Shown piece by piece: positions 1-5,536 of a stretch of 5,536 bases of DNA (position 1 is the first letter of the stretch; every line of letters begins with the position of its first letter). The stretch lies in NCBI GenBank assembly GCA_003487005.1, contig DNFG01000145.1:1-5536 (forward strand), in the 5' to 3' direction. The notes beneath the pieces are model-generated. The model searched no databases. It was not told where the DNA came from and saw only the letters and a program-made list of their open reading frames with translations. This DNA is from Bryobacterales bacterium (GTDB taxonomy: Bacteria; Acidobacteriota; Terriglobia; Bryobacterales; Bryobacteraceae). The position numbers and the translations under genes were made by a program.

Positions 1-295
1 TGCCACGCCTGTCCGAGGCCGATGGATACTGTCCCGTGATGATCGACGACCGCGACGGCGCGCACACCCCATACACCGTGAACGCCCGGTCGTAGCGCAG
101 GCTCTCCGTCGCCAACCGGTCCAGCACCGGCGTCGCCGCGTACCTGTCCCCGTAGCAGCCCAGATCCGGCGACAGATCCTCCGCCGAAATCCACAGGATG
201 TTCGGCCGCCGCCCCGCTTGCGCACTGCCCCGCGACGGAATTATCAACGGCGCGGCAGCGGCCCCGAGGGCTGTCCGGCGGGTCATCTTCGTCAT
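1..295 (-). CDS. Sulfatase (arylsulfatase-type), N-terminal part, runs off the left window edge
   Basis: The 98 visible residues begin MTKMTRRTALGAAAA, a short twin-arginine leader (RR at 6-7) with an Ala-rich stretch, so export by Tat is likely. Mature sequence starts near residue 29 with RPNILWISAEDLSPDLGCYGD, the first sulfatase strand whose acidic pair (E39, D40) would bind the metal. TPVLDRLATESLRYDRAF follows. CAPSRSSIITG (78-88) is the C-x-P-S-R signature in which C78 would become formylglycine, the catalytic residue that hydrolyses sulfate esters. About three quarters or more of a normal sulfatase is missing beyond the window. The start is the ATG at 293-295, chosen because AGGAG lies at 306-310, 10 bases upstream. 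A second in-frame ATG at 284-286 is less well placed. The substrate, probably a sulfated polysaccharide or small ester, cannot be told from this part. Confidence 0.88.
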   Translation of the reverse strand, partial: MTKMTRRTALGAAAAPLIIPSRGSAQAGRRPNILWISAEDLSPDLGCYGDRYAATPVLDRLATESLRYDRAFTVYGVCAPSRSSIITGQYPSASDRRG

Positions 296-305
296 GTTCG
301 GCTCA

Positions 306-323
306 CTCCTGCCGCCGATTCTA
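306..323 (-). promoter_or_regulatory. Possible -10 element and ribosome binding site of the sulfatase gene
   Basis: On the minus strand TAGAAT (318-323) matches the sigma-70 -10 consensus at 5 of 6 bases, and AGGAG (306-310) is a good Shine-Dalgarno sequence. No convincing -35 hexamer is visible 16-18 bases upstream, where the sequence is G-rich. The -10 call is weak and would imply a very short leader of about 15 bases. Confidence 0.3.
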
Positions 324-359
324 TCCCAATCGCTCGCCCGCCGCCCACCACCCGCATCT

Positions 360-449
360 GGCCCCAGCTCAATCCATTTTTTTTCAACAGGATACAGCCG
401 CCCCCGCCACCCGTCCCGAATGCCCGGACAACGACCCCGCACACCCCCA
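360..449. repeat. Degenerate ~90-base direct repeat, copy 1 (core 381-399)
   Basis: The core TTTTCAACAGGATACAGCC at 381-399 is repeated at 471-489 with only two adjacent differences (17 of 19 identical), exactly 90 bases away. The similarity extends outward: a GGCCCCAGC block lies before the core, and CGCCCCCGCC and a TGCCCGG block follow it, all with counterparts in copy 2. The outer limits given are approximate. In the minus orientation the core reads as a CTGTATCCTGTTGAAAA-like word, which resembles dispersed intergenic repeats of other bacteria only loosely. Confidence 0.6.
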
Positions 450-454
450 GCGCC

Positions 455-545
455 GGGCCCAGCCCCCTTCTTTTCAACCAGATACAGCCCAATTCGCCCC
501 CGCCGCCGCGTTCGTGTGCCCGGCCACGCCGGACGCCGGCCACCG
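455..545. repeat. Degenerate ~90-base direct repeat, copy 2 (core 471-489)
   Basis: The core TTTTCAACCAGATACAGCC at 471-489 is preceded by GGGCCCAGC and followed by CGCCCCCGCC and GTGTGCCCGGCC. These are the same order of blocks as in copy 1, with a few small insertions. This is best explained as an old tandem duplication in the intergenic region. Alternatively, two members of a dispersed repeat family may have been inserted side by side. No coding role is evident. Confidence 0.6.
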
Positions 546-605
546 CGCGGATTCCGGATCTTCGGACTTCAAGAGAGAAAATTGACGGATCTTGCCTGCA
601 TCCAC

Positions 606-654
606 TTGCATCCACCTATGTAAGACTTTTAAGATAAACGTGTATTTTCATCTA
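606..654 (+). promoter_or_regulatory. AT-rich promoter/operator candidate upstream of the Rrf2 gene
   Basis: TTGCAT (606-611) and TAAGAT (630-635), 18 bases apart, could serve as a weak -35/-10 pair (3 of 6 and 4 of 6 consensus matches). AAGAT at 631-635 and ATCTA at 650-654 form a near-symmetric pair spanning 24 bases. This loosely recalls NsrR-type operators (AAGATG, 11 bases, CATCTT) but is one base longer and imperfect. Autoregulation is common among Rrf2 proteins, so a self-operator here is plausible but not shown. Confidence 0.25.
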
Positions 655-671
655 GGTCCCCAGAGGTGCTC

Positions 672-1139
672 ATGATCTATTCGCGCTCCGCAGAATACGC
701 GATCCGCGCTTTCGTCCACCTGGCGAGCGTTCCCGAGGGCAAGTATGCCATGGTGAAGCAAATCGCCGAGGACGCTTCCATCCCCTCCCACTTCCTCGCC
801 AAGATCCTGCAGCAACTGGCCCGCAAGGGCTTCCTCCGCAGCAGCAAGGGTCCCACCGGCGGCTTCAGTCTCCGTCTGCCCGCCCCCGACATCAGCCTCA
901 TCATGATTGTGGATGCCGTCGACGGCTTGACCGACTACGAACGCTGCCCCGCCGGACTCGCCGAATGCAACGATCTCGCCCCCTGTGGCATGCATGATAG
1001 CTGGAAGGCCCTTCGCAGTCGTATCATGGAGTATCTGGAGCGCACTTCCATCGAGGACCTCGCCAAGAGCCTGGATCTCAAACGGAAGAACATCGAAAAG
1101 GCCCGCAAGGGTACGAAACGCTCCACCACCAAAGCCTGA
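672..1139 (+). CDS. Rrf2-family transcriptional regulator with Fe-S-type cysteine triad
   Basis: This is a 155-aa protein, normal for the Rrf2 family. [18 protein letters not shown] is the family's typical opening. A winged helix-turn-helix follows (about 24-70): [21 protein letters not shown] is the HTH and [15 protein letters not shown] the wing. C92, C99 and C105 (C-x6-C-x5-C) sit almost exactly where IscR-type members hold their cluster ligands (C-x5-C-x5-C). A redox, NO or Fe-S sensing regulator is therefore likely, whereas cysteine-poor members such as CymR lack such a triad. The C-terminal tail (from about 135) is Lys/Arg-rich. The start is ATG 672 with AGAGG five bases before it. A GTG at 666 would add only Met-Leu and would overlap this ribosome site. 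clpP follows 68 bases downstream in the same direction. The target genes are unknown; IscR, NsrR or RsrR identity cannot be decided here. Confidence 0.93.
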   Translation: MIYSRSAEYAIRAFVHLASVPEGKYAMVKQIAEDASIPSHFLAKILQQLARKGFLRSSKGPTGGFSLRLPAPDISLIMIVDAVDGLTDYERCPAGLAECNDLAPCGMHDSWKALRSRIMEYLERTSIEDLAKSLDLKRKNIEKARKGTKRSTTKA

Positions 1140-1207
1140 CCGCGCCCGATCCAGCAGTACCGGCGCCGGAACGGCCGAGGCAGACCGCTACTGGCTCAGG
1201 AGGCCGA

Positions 1208-1840
1208 ATGCCCAACAAATCCGGGGAGATCTACTCCCCGCAGAATATGCTCGTCCCCATGGTCGTCGAGCAAACCTCGCGCGGCGAACGCGCCTTCGAT
1301 ATCTACTCCCGGCTGCTCAAGGAAAACATCATCTTCCTCGGCACCCCCATCGATGACCAGGTTGCCAACCTCATCATCGCCCAGATGCTCTTCCTCGCCG
1401 CGGAAGACCCCGAGAAGGACATCTCCCTCTACATCAACTCCCCCGGTGGCTCCATCACCGCCGGCCTCGCCATCCTCGACACGATGCGCCTCATCGAACC
1501 CGACATCGTAACCTACTGCGTCGGTCAGGCCGCCTCCATGGGCGCCGTCCTGCTCGCCGCCGGCGCCAAGGGCAAACGCTTCGCCCTCCCCCACGCCCGC
1601 ATTCTCATCCATCAGCCCCACATGTCCGGCCTCGCCGGCCAGGCCACCGACATCGACATCTATGCCAAGGAAATCCTCCGCATGCGCGAGATCCTTAACG
1701 GCATCCTCGCCGAGGCCACCGGCCAGCCCATCGACAAAATCGAACGCGATGTCGACCGCGATTACATCATGGAAGCCCAGGCCGCCCTCGACTACGGCAT
1801 GATCGACCGCATCATCAGCAAACGCGGCGTCGACCGCTAA
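1208..1840 (+). CDS. clpP: ATP-dependent Clp protease proteolytic subunit ClpP
   Basis: This 210-aa protein is full length for ClpP and carries all its hallmarks. [20 protein letters not shown] lies near the N-terminus (14-33), the oxyanion strand is [12 protein letters not shown] (75-86), the nucleophile S110 is in GQAASMGA, H135 is in ILIHQPH, and D185 is in DVDRDYIM. Together they form the Ser-His-Asp triad. The family assembles as two stacked heptamers and degrades unfolded proteins fed by ClpX, ClpA or ClpC in the cytoplasm. A short propeptide before MLVPMV is probably removed autocatalytically. AGGAGG at 1198-1203, four bases before the ATG, fixes the start. The usual neighbours tig and clpX are absent from this window: an Rrf2-type gene precedes it and an unrelated convergent gene follows. 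It may therefore be one of several clpP copies, but it shows no missing residue or sign of decay. Confidence 0.97.
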   Translation: MPNKSGEIYSPQNMLVPMVVEQTSRGERAFDIYSRLLKENIIFLGTPIDDQVANLIIAQMLFLAAEDPEKDISLYINSPGGSITAGLAILDTMRLIEPDIVTYCVGQAASMGAVLLAAGAKGKRFALPHARILIHQPHMSGLAGQATDIDIYAKEILRMREILNGILAEATGQPIDKIERDVDRDYIMEAQAALDYGMIDRIISKRGVDR

Positions 1841-1851
1841 CCTGAATCCCC

Positions 1852-1888
1852 GCGGGACCCGCCCCCCTCAACCGGAGACGGGTCCCGC
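1852..1888. terminator. Perfect 10-bp inverted repeat between convergent genes, candidate bidirectional terminator
   Basis: GCGGGACCCG (1852-1861) and CGGGTCCCGC (1879-1888) are perfectly complementary across a 17-base loop. It begins 11 bases after the clpP stop. Its right arm lies within the last codons of the convergent ligase gene, whose TGA (1868-1870) falls in the loop. The stem is all but two pairs G-C. No U-tract follows on either side, so it is not a textbook intrinsic terminator. It could act as a bidirectional RNA end-stabiliser or stop transcripts with Rho. Confidence 0.55.
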
Positions 1889-3151
1889 TCCCTCCTCTTC
1901 CAGCATCGAAACCACCGACTTGAACTTCGGCCCCCGGATCTCCTCCACCCCGAACAACCCCACGCTCACCTCCACCTCCTCCCGCAGCACCTCGCGCACC
2001 CGCCCCGCGATCGCCTCCACCACCCCCGCCGCCGGCGGCGTCTGAAAGCAGAACTGCGCCTCCAACCGGTCCCGCCGCCTCTGCACAAACCGGTATTGCA
2101 CCAGCCCCGGCACCCGCCGCACCACGGCATCAAACGCCAGCGCCGACAACCGCCGCCCCGACGGCAGCACGATCATGTCCGCGCAGCGCCCCAGCGGCGA
2201 ATCCATCACCGGCGACGAGCGCCCGCACCCACACCGCCCCGGCCGCATCCGGCACCGGTCCCCCTGCTCGTACCGGATCAGCGGCATCGCAAACTGGTCC
2301 AGGCAGGTGATCACCGTCGTCCCCTCCTCGCCCGCCTCCACCGGCCTGCCCCCCTCCAGCAGTTCCACGTGCACCGCGTCGTCTTCCAGGTGCAATCCGT
2401 CATCTTCCCGGCACCCCGCCGCAATCCGGCCCGCCTCCGCCGACCCGTAGAACTCCGCCATCCGCGCCCCCGGCAGATCGTCCAGCAACTGCTGACGAAA
2501 CGGCGCGTCCATCACCTGCGACGACGTGATCAACAGCCCTGGCCGCGCCAGTTCGCTCAACCGCCCCCCCGTGTGCGACAACACCTGCTTCAGCACCGTC
2601 GGGTAGATCCACAGCACATCCGGCCGCGCCTGCCCGATCCGCCGCGCCTGCTCCTCCGGCCGTGCATCAAATGGAATCACCTCCAGTTGATAGAGGCCCA
2701 ACGACCGGTGCACCCGCTTTGGCCGCGTCCGGATCGGTCCCAGCACCACCAGTCGGTCCAGCGGCCCCACCCCCACCCCGATCAGCGCCCGGAATTCACG
2801 CAACCGCCGCTTCCGGTACTCCGCCTGCGTCAGGGTCTGCTCGAACGGATCCCCCGAACTCCCTGAAGTCGCCACCCGGTACAGATCCGTCGCCCGCGGG
2901 TCCACACAATCAGCCCCCGCCGCCAGCAGATCCTGCTTTCTCGTCACCGGGAGCGCCTCCAGATCCCGCGCCGAGCGGATCTGTCCCGGCTTCAACCCCC
3001 GCGCGTCCATCATGCGGCGGTAGTACGGCACGTGTTCGTACGCGTGTGCCACCAGCGCCCGGATTCGCTCATCGCGGTGCGCCCGCGTCTGCTCCGCGCT
3101 CCACCGCCGCCGCCGCATCAGCGCGATGAACTCCGCAATCTCCCCGATCAT
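1868..3151 (-). CDS. PaaK/CapK-family adenylate-forming enzyme (second of pair)
   Basis: This 427-aa protein has the length of phenylacetate-CoA ligase-like (PaaK/CapK) members of the acyl-adenylate superfamily. Early RALVAHAYEHVPYYRRMM (31-48) and LPVTRKQDLL (67-76) are typical of the family. The ATP phosphate loop is TSGSSGDPF (95-103), the adenine-side motif EFYGSAEAG (233-241), and the hinge region RYEQGDR (293-299). A C-terminal GPKFKSVVS (407-415) carries the probable catalytic lysine, K409 or K411. C247, H254, C307 and C309 (CGCGR) could form a metal site; that is an inference. The family activates a carboxylate with ATP to an acyl-AMP and usually passes it to CoA or another acceptor. 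The acid used here is unknown. No membrane segment or signal peptide is seen. The start ATG overlaps the stop of the upstream paralogue by 4 bases, with GGAGG four bases before it. The two enzymes are probably made together. Confidence 0.85.
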   Translation of the reverse strand: MIGEIAEFIALMRRRRWSAEQTRAHRDERIRALVAHAYEHVPYYRRMMDARGLKPGQIRSARDLEALPVTRKQDLLAAGADCVDPRATDLYRVATSGSSGDPFEQTLTQAEYRKRRLREFRALIGVGVGPLDRLVVLGPIRTRPKRVHRSLGLYQLEVIPFDARPEEQARRIGQARPDVLWIYPTVLKQVLSHTGGRLSELARPGLLITSSQVMDAPFRQQLLDDLPGARMAEFYGSAEAGRIAAGCREDDGLHLEDDAVHVELLEGGRPVEAGEEGTTVITCLDQFAMPLIRYEQGDRCRMRPGRCGCGRSSPVMDSPLGRCADMIVLPSGRRLSALAFDAVVRRVPGLVQYRFVQRRRDRLEAQFCFQTPPAAGVVEAIAGRVREVLREEVEVSVGLFGVEEIRGPKFKSVVSMLEEEGAGPVSG

Positions 3152-3160
3152 CGCCCCTCC
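3148..3160 (-). promoter_or_regulatory. ATGA start/stop overlap with internal Shine-Dalgarno (translational coupling site)
   Basis: On the minus strand the first ligase ends GGAGGGGCGATGA. The TGA stop (3148-3150) shares bases with the ATG of the second ligase (3149-3151), and GGAGG (3156-3160) lies in the last codons of the first gene. This is the standard arrangement for re-initiation, so synthesis of the second enzyme probably depends on translation of the first. Confidence 0.75.
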
Positions 3161-4470
3161 AGCCGCGAAATCAGGCTCTTCACCTTCCCCGCGCTCGTCG
3201 TCGCAATCGCGTCGACCTCCTCCACCTCCACCGCCGCCGCTGCCCCGAGCACCTGCTCCACCCGCCGCTTCAGTTCCTCCGCGTCCCGCGCCTCCCCCTG
3301 CCGCCAGATCACCCGCAGCAGAAAATCGTCCATCTCCCGCTGCTCCACCTGCACCTGCATCACCCCCGGCGCCTTCTGCAGCGGCGCCAGCAACGCCAGC
3401 GCATGCACCCGCGTCCCGTCCGGCCGCGCCACCAGATCATCCGCCCGCCCGTCGATCGAGGTCAGCAGCGGCAGTGTCCGCCCGCACGGACACGCCCCGT
3501 CGCTCAGCGTCACCAGATCCCCCAACTGGTAATTGATCACCGGCGTCGCGTAGTTCCACAAGTTCGTCAACACCATCTCGCCGCGCTCGCCCGGCGCCGC
3601 GCCCTTCACGCGCACCACCACCTGATCCACCGAAATGTGAAAACCCGCGCGCGCCGGGCACTCAAACCCGATTCGCAGCGCCTCCACCGCCTGGTACGTA
3701 CTCAATACCGGAATCCCCAACTCCTCCCCGATCAACCGCCGCTGCGCCGGCGGCATCCCGTCCGCCCCGTAGACCACCGCCCTTGGCTTGTGAAATCGCC
3801 GCCCGCTCTCGGCCAGCCACTGATAGAACGCCCCCAGATGCGACCCATACCCGCGAATCACCTCCGGAGCGAACTCGTCCACCCCCGCCGCCAACTCCGC
3901 GAATGGCAGCGCCGGCGAAAACCGCCGCCGCCGCAATTCCACCCCCTGCGGGACCCACGTCCGCGTCTCGAAAAACGCCCGCAACTGCCCTCCCACCGAG
4001 CCTTCCCGGTTGAATACCGCTTCCCGGTAGCCCGATTCCCGCCCCACATACTCCGCCAGCGCCAGTCTTTGCCGCCGCCCCGCCGCCAGCGCCTGCAACA
4101 CCGCTCTCGCATCGTGCCGCAAATGCCGCCGGTAGCCCGAAGTCCCGCTCGAATACAGCGTGATTCCGTCTTTCCCCTTCAGCGATTGCGCCTCGAACCG
4201 CTCCGGGTGCCGCGTCAGCACAATCTTGTCGATCACCGGCAGCCTCGCCAGATCCGCCGCCCCCCGGATGTCACCCGGTTCGGCCCCGGCCGCCTTCAGC
4301 CAATCCCGGTAATACTCAGTCTCCCGCCAGGCGTGCGCCACCAGCGCCCGGACCCGCCGGTCCTGCAGCCGCGCCAGTTCTTCCCGGTCCCGGTACGCAA
4401 TTCCACTCTCACCACGCGCCCACAACCCCAACCGCCCCGTGTTCCAGACCCTCTCCAGCAACCCTGGCAT
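3148..4470 (-). CDS. PaaK/CapK-family adenylate-forming enzyme (first of pair, divergent motifs)
   Basis: This 440-aa protein has the same family architecture as its downstream neighbour but only low similarity to it by eye. VRALVAHAWRETEYYRDWL (40-58) and LPVIDKIVL (77-85) open the fold. The phosphate loop is YSSGTSGYRRH (106-116), with Tyr-Arg-Arg where most relatives have a Gly-x-Pro-like turn. The usual YGxxE element is replaced by STYQAVEALRIGFEC (257-271). INYQLGDLV (312-320) matches the hinge, CPCGR (327-331) with C271 and H278 could bind a metal, and TSAGKVKSLIS (425-435) holds the likely catalytic lysine. This group is often annotated as CapK or coenzyme F390 synthetase-like and can occur in polysaccharide or small-molecule loci. 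Substrate and acceptor are unknown. The start is ATG 4468-4470: an in-frame TGA lies just upstream, so no earlier start is possible, although the ribosome site (TTGAGCG) is poor. The peptidase gene ends 39 bases upstream. Confidence 0.82.
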   Translation of the reverse strand: MPGLLERVWNTGRLGLWARGESGIAYRDREELARLQDRRVRALVAHAWRETEYYRDWLKAAGAEPGDIRGAADLARLPVIDKIVLTRHPERFEAQSLKGKDGITLYSSGTSGYRRHLRHDARAVLQALAAGRRQRLALAEYVGRESGYREAVFNREGSVGGQLRAFFETRTWVPQGVELRRRRFSPALPFAELAAGVDEFAPEVIRGYGSHLGAFYQWLAESGRRFHKPRAVVYGADGMPPAQRRLIGEELGIPVLSTYQAVEALRIGFECPARAGFHISVDQVVVRVKGAAPGERGEMVLTNLWNYATPVINYQLGDLVTLSDGACPCGRTLPLLTSIDGRADDLVARPDGTRVHALALLAPLQKAPGVMQVQVEQREMDDFLLRVIWRQGEARDAEELKRRVEQVLGAAAAVEVEEVDAIATTSAGKVKSLISRLEGR

Positions 4471-4509
4471 CGCTCAAATGTTAACAGGCCTGCCCCACGC
4501 CCGCCCAGA

Positions 4510-5355
4510 CTACAACGCCACACAGCACGGCGACTTCTTGATCTGCGTCACCTGCGCCGGCGTCAGCATCGGCGGAAATTGCGTGATCCCCGACGTCGTC
4601 CGGAACATCAGGTTCCGTGTGTCCGTCTCGTGGACCGGCGAAAAACTCTTCGTCAGCAGAACATGACCCACTTCGTGCGCCGTCGTCCATGGACTCCCCG
4701 CCGCCGCCACGATGCACGCCGGCTTGTTCGGAGCATGACCCCCGCAGCCAAGCAGACTCTCCGCGAACTCACCCACGTAGCACACCAGAATCTCCGTACT
4801 CGGCCAGTTGCCGACCAACGATTGCACCCGGTTGAATTCACCCGTCGTGATGTCCCAATCGCACTGCCCGTCCACCACGGCCAGCTCCTGCGCCTCCTCC
4901 TCGCTCAGCCCCAGCGAAATCCCCGACTGGAAGTCCACCCGGATCCCGTACTGTGCATACACCCGCTGCGCATTCCTCAACGCCGTCGCGAAGGGCACAT
5001 TCGTCGACGTCAAACTGCAAAAACGCAGCCGCACTCTGTGCGTGAACACCGGTTGCACGTCCAGCAGCGGAATATAAATGTACCCCGGGCTGTCCGACGA
5101 ATCGAACCGGTAATTCATCCCGTCCGCGCTCTTCCGGCAGCCGATGTGCGTCCGCATCAGCCAGTTCACCATCCGGCACTTCGTCTGGAAATTGAGTTCC
5201 GGCTTCACTACCGGAAAGTTGAATTCGATCAGCGCCCAGGTGTCCACGCCATGTTCCGTGGCCACCGACGCCCAGCTATCGCCTGTCCGCACTCTGTACC
5301 GGTCCCCGCCCTGCGGCGGAAATACCACCGTCCCGGTCGGCTGTTTCTCCAGCAT
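4510..5355 (-). CDS. LysM-domain zinc metallopeptidase-like protein
   Basis: This 281-aa protein has two recognisable parts. Residues 19-50 (RYRVRTGDSWASVATEHGVDTWALIEFNFP) form a LysM-like module, a fold that usually binds peptidoglycan or chitin. It is followed by a region (60-97) with VNWLMRTHIGC and GMNYRFDSSDSPGYIYIP. The C-terminal half looks like a zincin: NAQRVYAQYGIRVDF (128-142), GCGGHAPNKPACIVAAA, then AHEVGHVLL with zinc ligands H227 and H231 and catalytic E228, H242 as candidate third ligand, NLMF (248-251) as a Met-turn-like element, and LTPAQ (264-268). H242 is 11 residues after H231, farther than the six of classical metzincins. No signal peptide or membrane helix is present, although nine cysteines are. 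Export would need a non-Sec route, or the protein stays inside. The start ATG 5353-5355 has GAGGG six bases upstream. The target protein is unknown. Annotation by memory of motifs only. Confidence 0.78.
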   Translation of the reverse strand: MLEKQPTGTVVFPPQGGDRYRVRTGDSWASVATEHGVDTWALIEFNFPVVKPELNFQTKCRMVNWLMRTHIGCRKSADGMNYRFDSSDSPGYIYIPLLDVQPVFTHRVRLRFCSLTSTNVPFATALRNAQRVYAQYGIRVDFQSGISLGLSEEEAQELAVVDGQCDWDITTGEFNRVQSLVGNWPSTEILVCYVGEFAESLLGCGGHAPNKPACIVAAAGSPWTTAHEVGHVLLTKSFSPVHETDTRNLMFRTTSGITQFPPMLTPAQVTQIKKSPCCVAL

Positions 5356-5458
5356 CCTTCACCCTCTCTCTTCCGGCCTTCCCACGACCCCCTGCCTGAA
5401 GCCGGATTCAATTGTGCTGTTTAGTGTTTCACCACCCGGTCCGGCAGGTCAAGCCCCC
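5356..5458 (-). other. Spacer between transporter gene end and peptidase gene
   Basis: These 103 bases follow the stop of the CysA-like gene and precede the peptidase gene. A TTGACC hexamer is present on the minus strand just after the stop, but I see no well-spaced -10 partner. A near-palindrome GAAGCCGGATTC (10 of 12 symmetric, near 5400-5411) is the only other structure. A promoter for the peptidase-ligase unit may lie here, or it may be read through from the transporter; the sequence does not decide. Confidence 0.4.
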
Positions 5459-5536
5459 CTAAATCGTGTAATCCTCCAGGAACACCCGCGCTTCCCTCGG
5501 CTTCACAAACACTTCATCCCCCCGCTGCACCGGCGT
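5459..5536 (-). CDS. C-terminal end of a probable sulfate-type ABC transporter ATP-binding protein (CysA-like)
   Basis: Only the last 25 codons and the TAG stop (5459-5461) are in the window. They read TPVQRGDEVFVKPREARVFL then EDYTI. The pattern GD-x-V-[FY]-V-x-P-x-x-A-R-V-F-x-x-D-Y-[ST]-I at the very end is how CysA proteins of the sulfate/thiosulfate importer usually finish, in the TOBE-like regulatory domain. The ATPase motifs themselves lie outside. Related molybdate or iron importers with TOBE domains are alternatives. The gene runs in the same direction as the peptidase and ligases, but the 103-base gap leaves co-transcription open. Confidence 0.6.
   Translation of the reverse strand, partial: TPVQRGDEVFVKPREARVFLEDYTI

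Larger units (their letters stand above)
296..671. other. Divergent intergenic region between sulfatase and rrf2-type gene
   Basis: This stretch of about 375 bases separates two divergent genes and must carry both promoters. Its left two thirds (about 330-560) is GC-rich and holds the duplicated unit described separately. Its right end (about 575-655) is clearly more AT-rich, as expected of a promoter. Open frames crossing it on both strands read as Pro/Arg-rich or Gly-rich low-complexity protein with no recognisable domain, and I regard them as non-coding. Confidence 0.7.

Noticed and set aside
1..30. Possible frameshift at the edge of the sulfatase, where GQYPSASDRRG differs from the usual GxYPTxxGxHH continuation
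   Set aside because: Only about nine residues are visible after the active-site motif, this loop varies among sulfatases, and no alternative frame gives a clearly better match.
198..637. Two overlapping + strand open frames and one minus frame (292-615) across the divergent intergenic region
   Set aside because: They are Pro/Arg-rich or Gly-rich, overlap each other, and the two similar peptide stretches inside them come only from the duplicated DNA unit.
1160..1169. CCGGCGCCGG palindrome between the Rrf2 gene and clpP
   Set aside because: Short G/C palindromes are frequent by chance in such GC-rich sequence, and no promoter or T-tract accompanies it.
1196..1621. A 141-codon minus-strand open frame opposite clpP
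   Set aside because: It is Gly/Asp/Glu-rich low-complexity sequence produced by the complement of clpP codons, with no recognisable fold.
2096..2866. A 256-codon + strand open frame inside the second ligase
   Set aside because: It is Pro/Arg/His-rich, has no ribosome site of note, and is antisense to a complete enzyme gene with all its motifs.
3403..5424. A 673-codon open frame on the + strand
   Set aside because: It lies antisense to three well-supported minus-strand genes and crosses their gaps. Its product is Arg/Pro/His-rich without any domain. It is an expected shadow of GC-rich coding on the other strand.

Overview
The window is a GC-rich bacterial chromosomal segment. It holds four complete genes plus one accessory zinc-peptidase gene, and two genes cut by the window ends. 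No tRNA, rRNA, CRISPR array, insertion sequence or phage gene is visible. The mix of a Tat-type sulfatase, PaaK/CapK-type adenylating enzymes, a LysM-zincin protein and very GC-rich coding would fit an Acidobacteriota genome (Solibacter/Bryobacter type). That placement is an inference from gene style, not a demonstrated assignment.

Left part, 1-671: the 5' end of a sulfatase gene reads leftward off the window edge. It is separated from a rightward gene by a ~375-base divergent intergenic region. This region contains two degenerate copies of a ~90-base unit, each centred on a T-rich 19-mer.

Centre-left, 672-1840 (+ strand): an Rrf2-family regulator with three cysteines placed as in Fe-S-binding members, then clpP, the serine peptidase subunit of the Clp protease. 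The gap is 68 bases and the direction is the same, so they are probably co-transcribed. A perfect 10-bp inverted repeat separates clpP from the convergent genes on its right.

Right part, 1868-5536 (- strand): read in transcription order, this runs as the last 25 codons of a probable sulfate-type ABC transporter ATPase (CysA-like), a 281-aa LysM plus zinc-metallopeptidase protein, and two different PaaK/CapK-family adenylate-forming enzymes. The two enzyme genes overlap by 4 bases (ATGA) and are probably translationally coupled. The peptidase to first ligase gap is 39 bases, so these three genes look like one transcription unit. A joint function for them is not known to me and is the most open question in the window.

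The + strand is strongly C-rich over G throughout, in genes of both directions. Wobble positions therefore end mostly in C in + strand genes and in G in - strand genes, which suggests a replication-strand bias.
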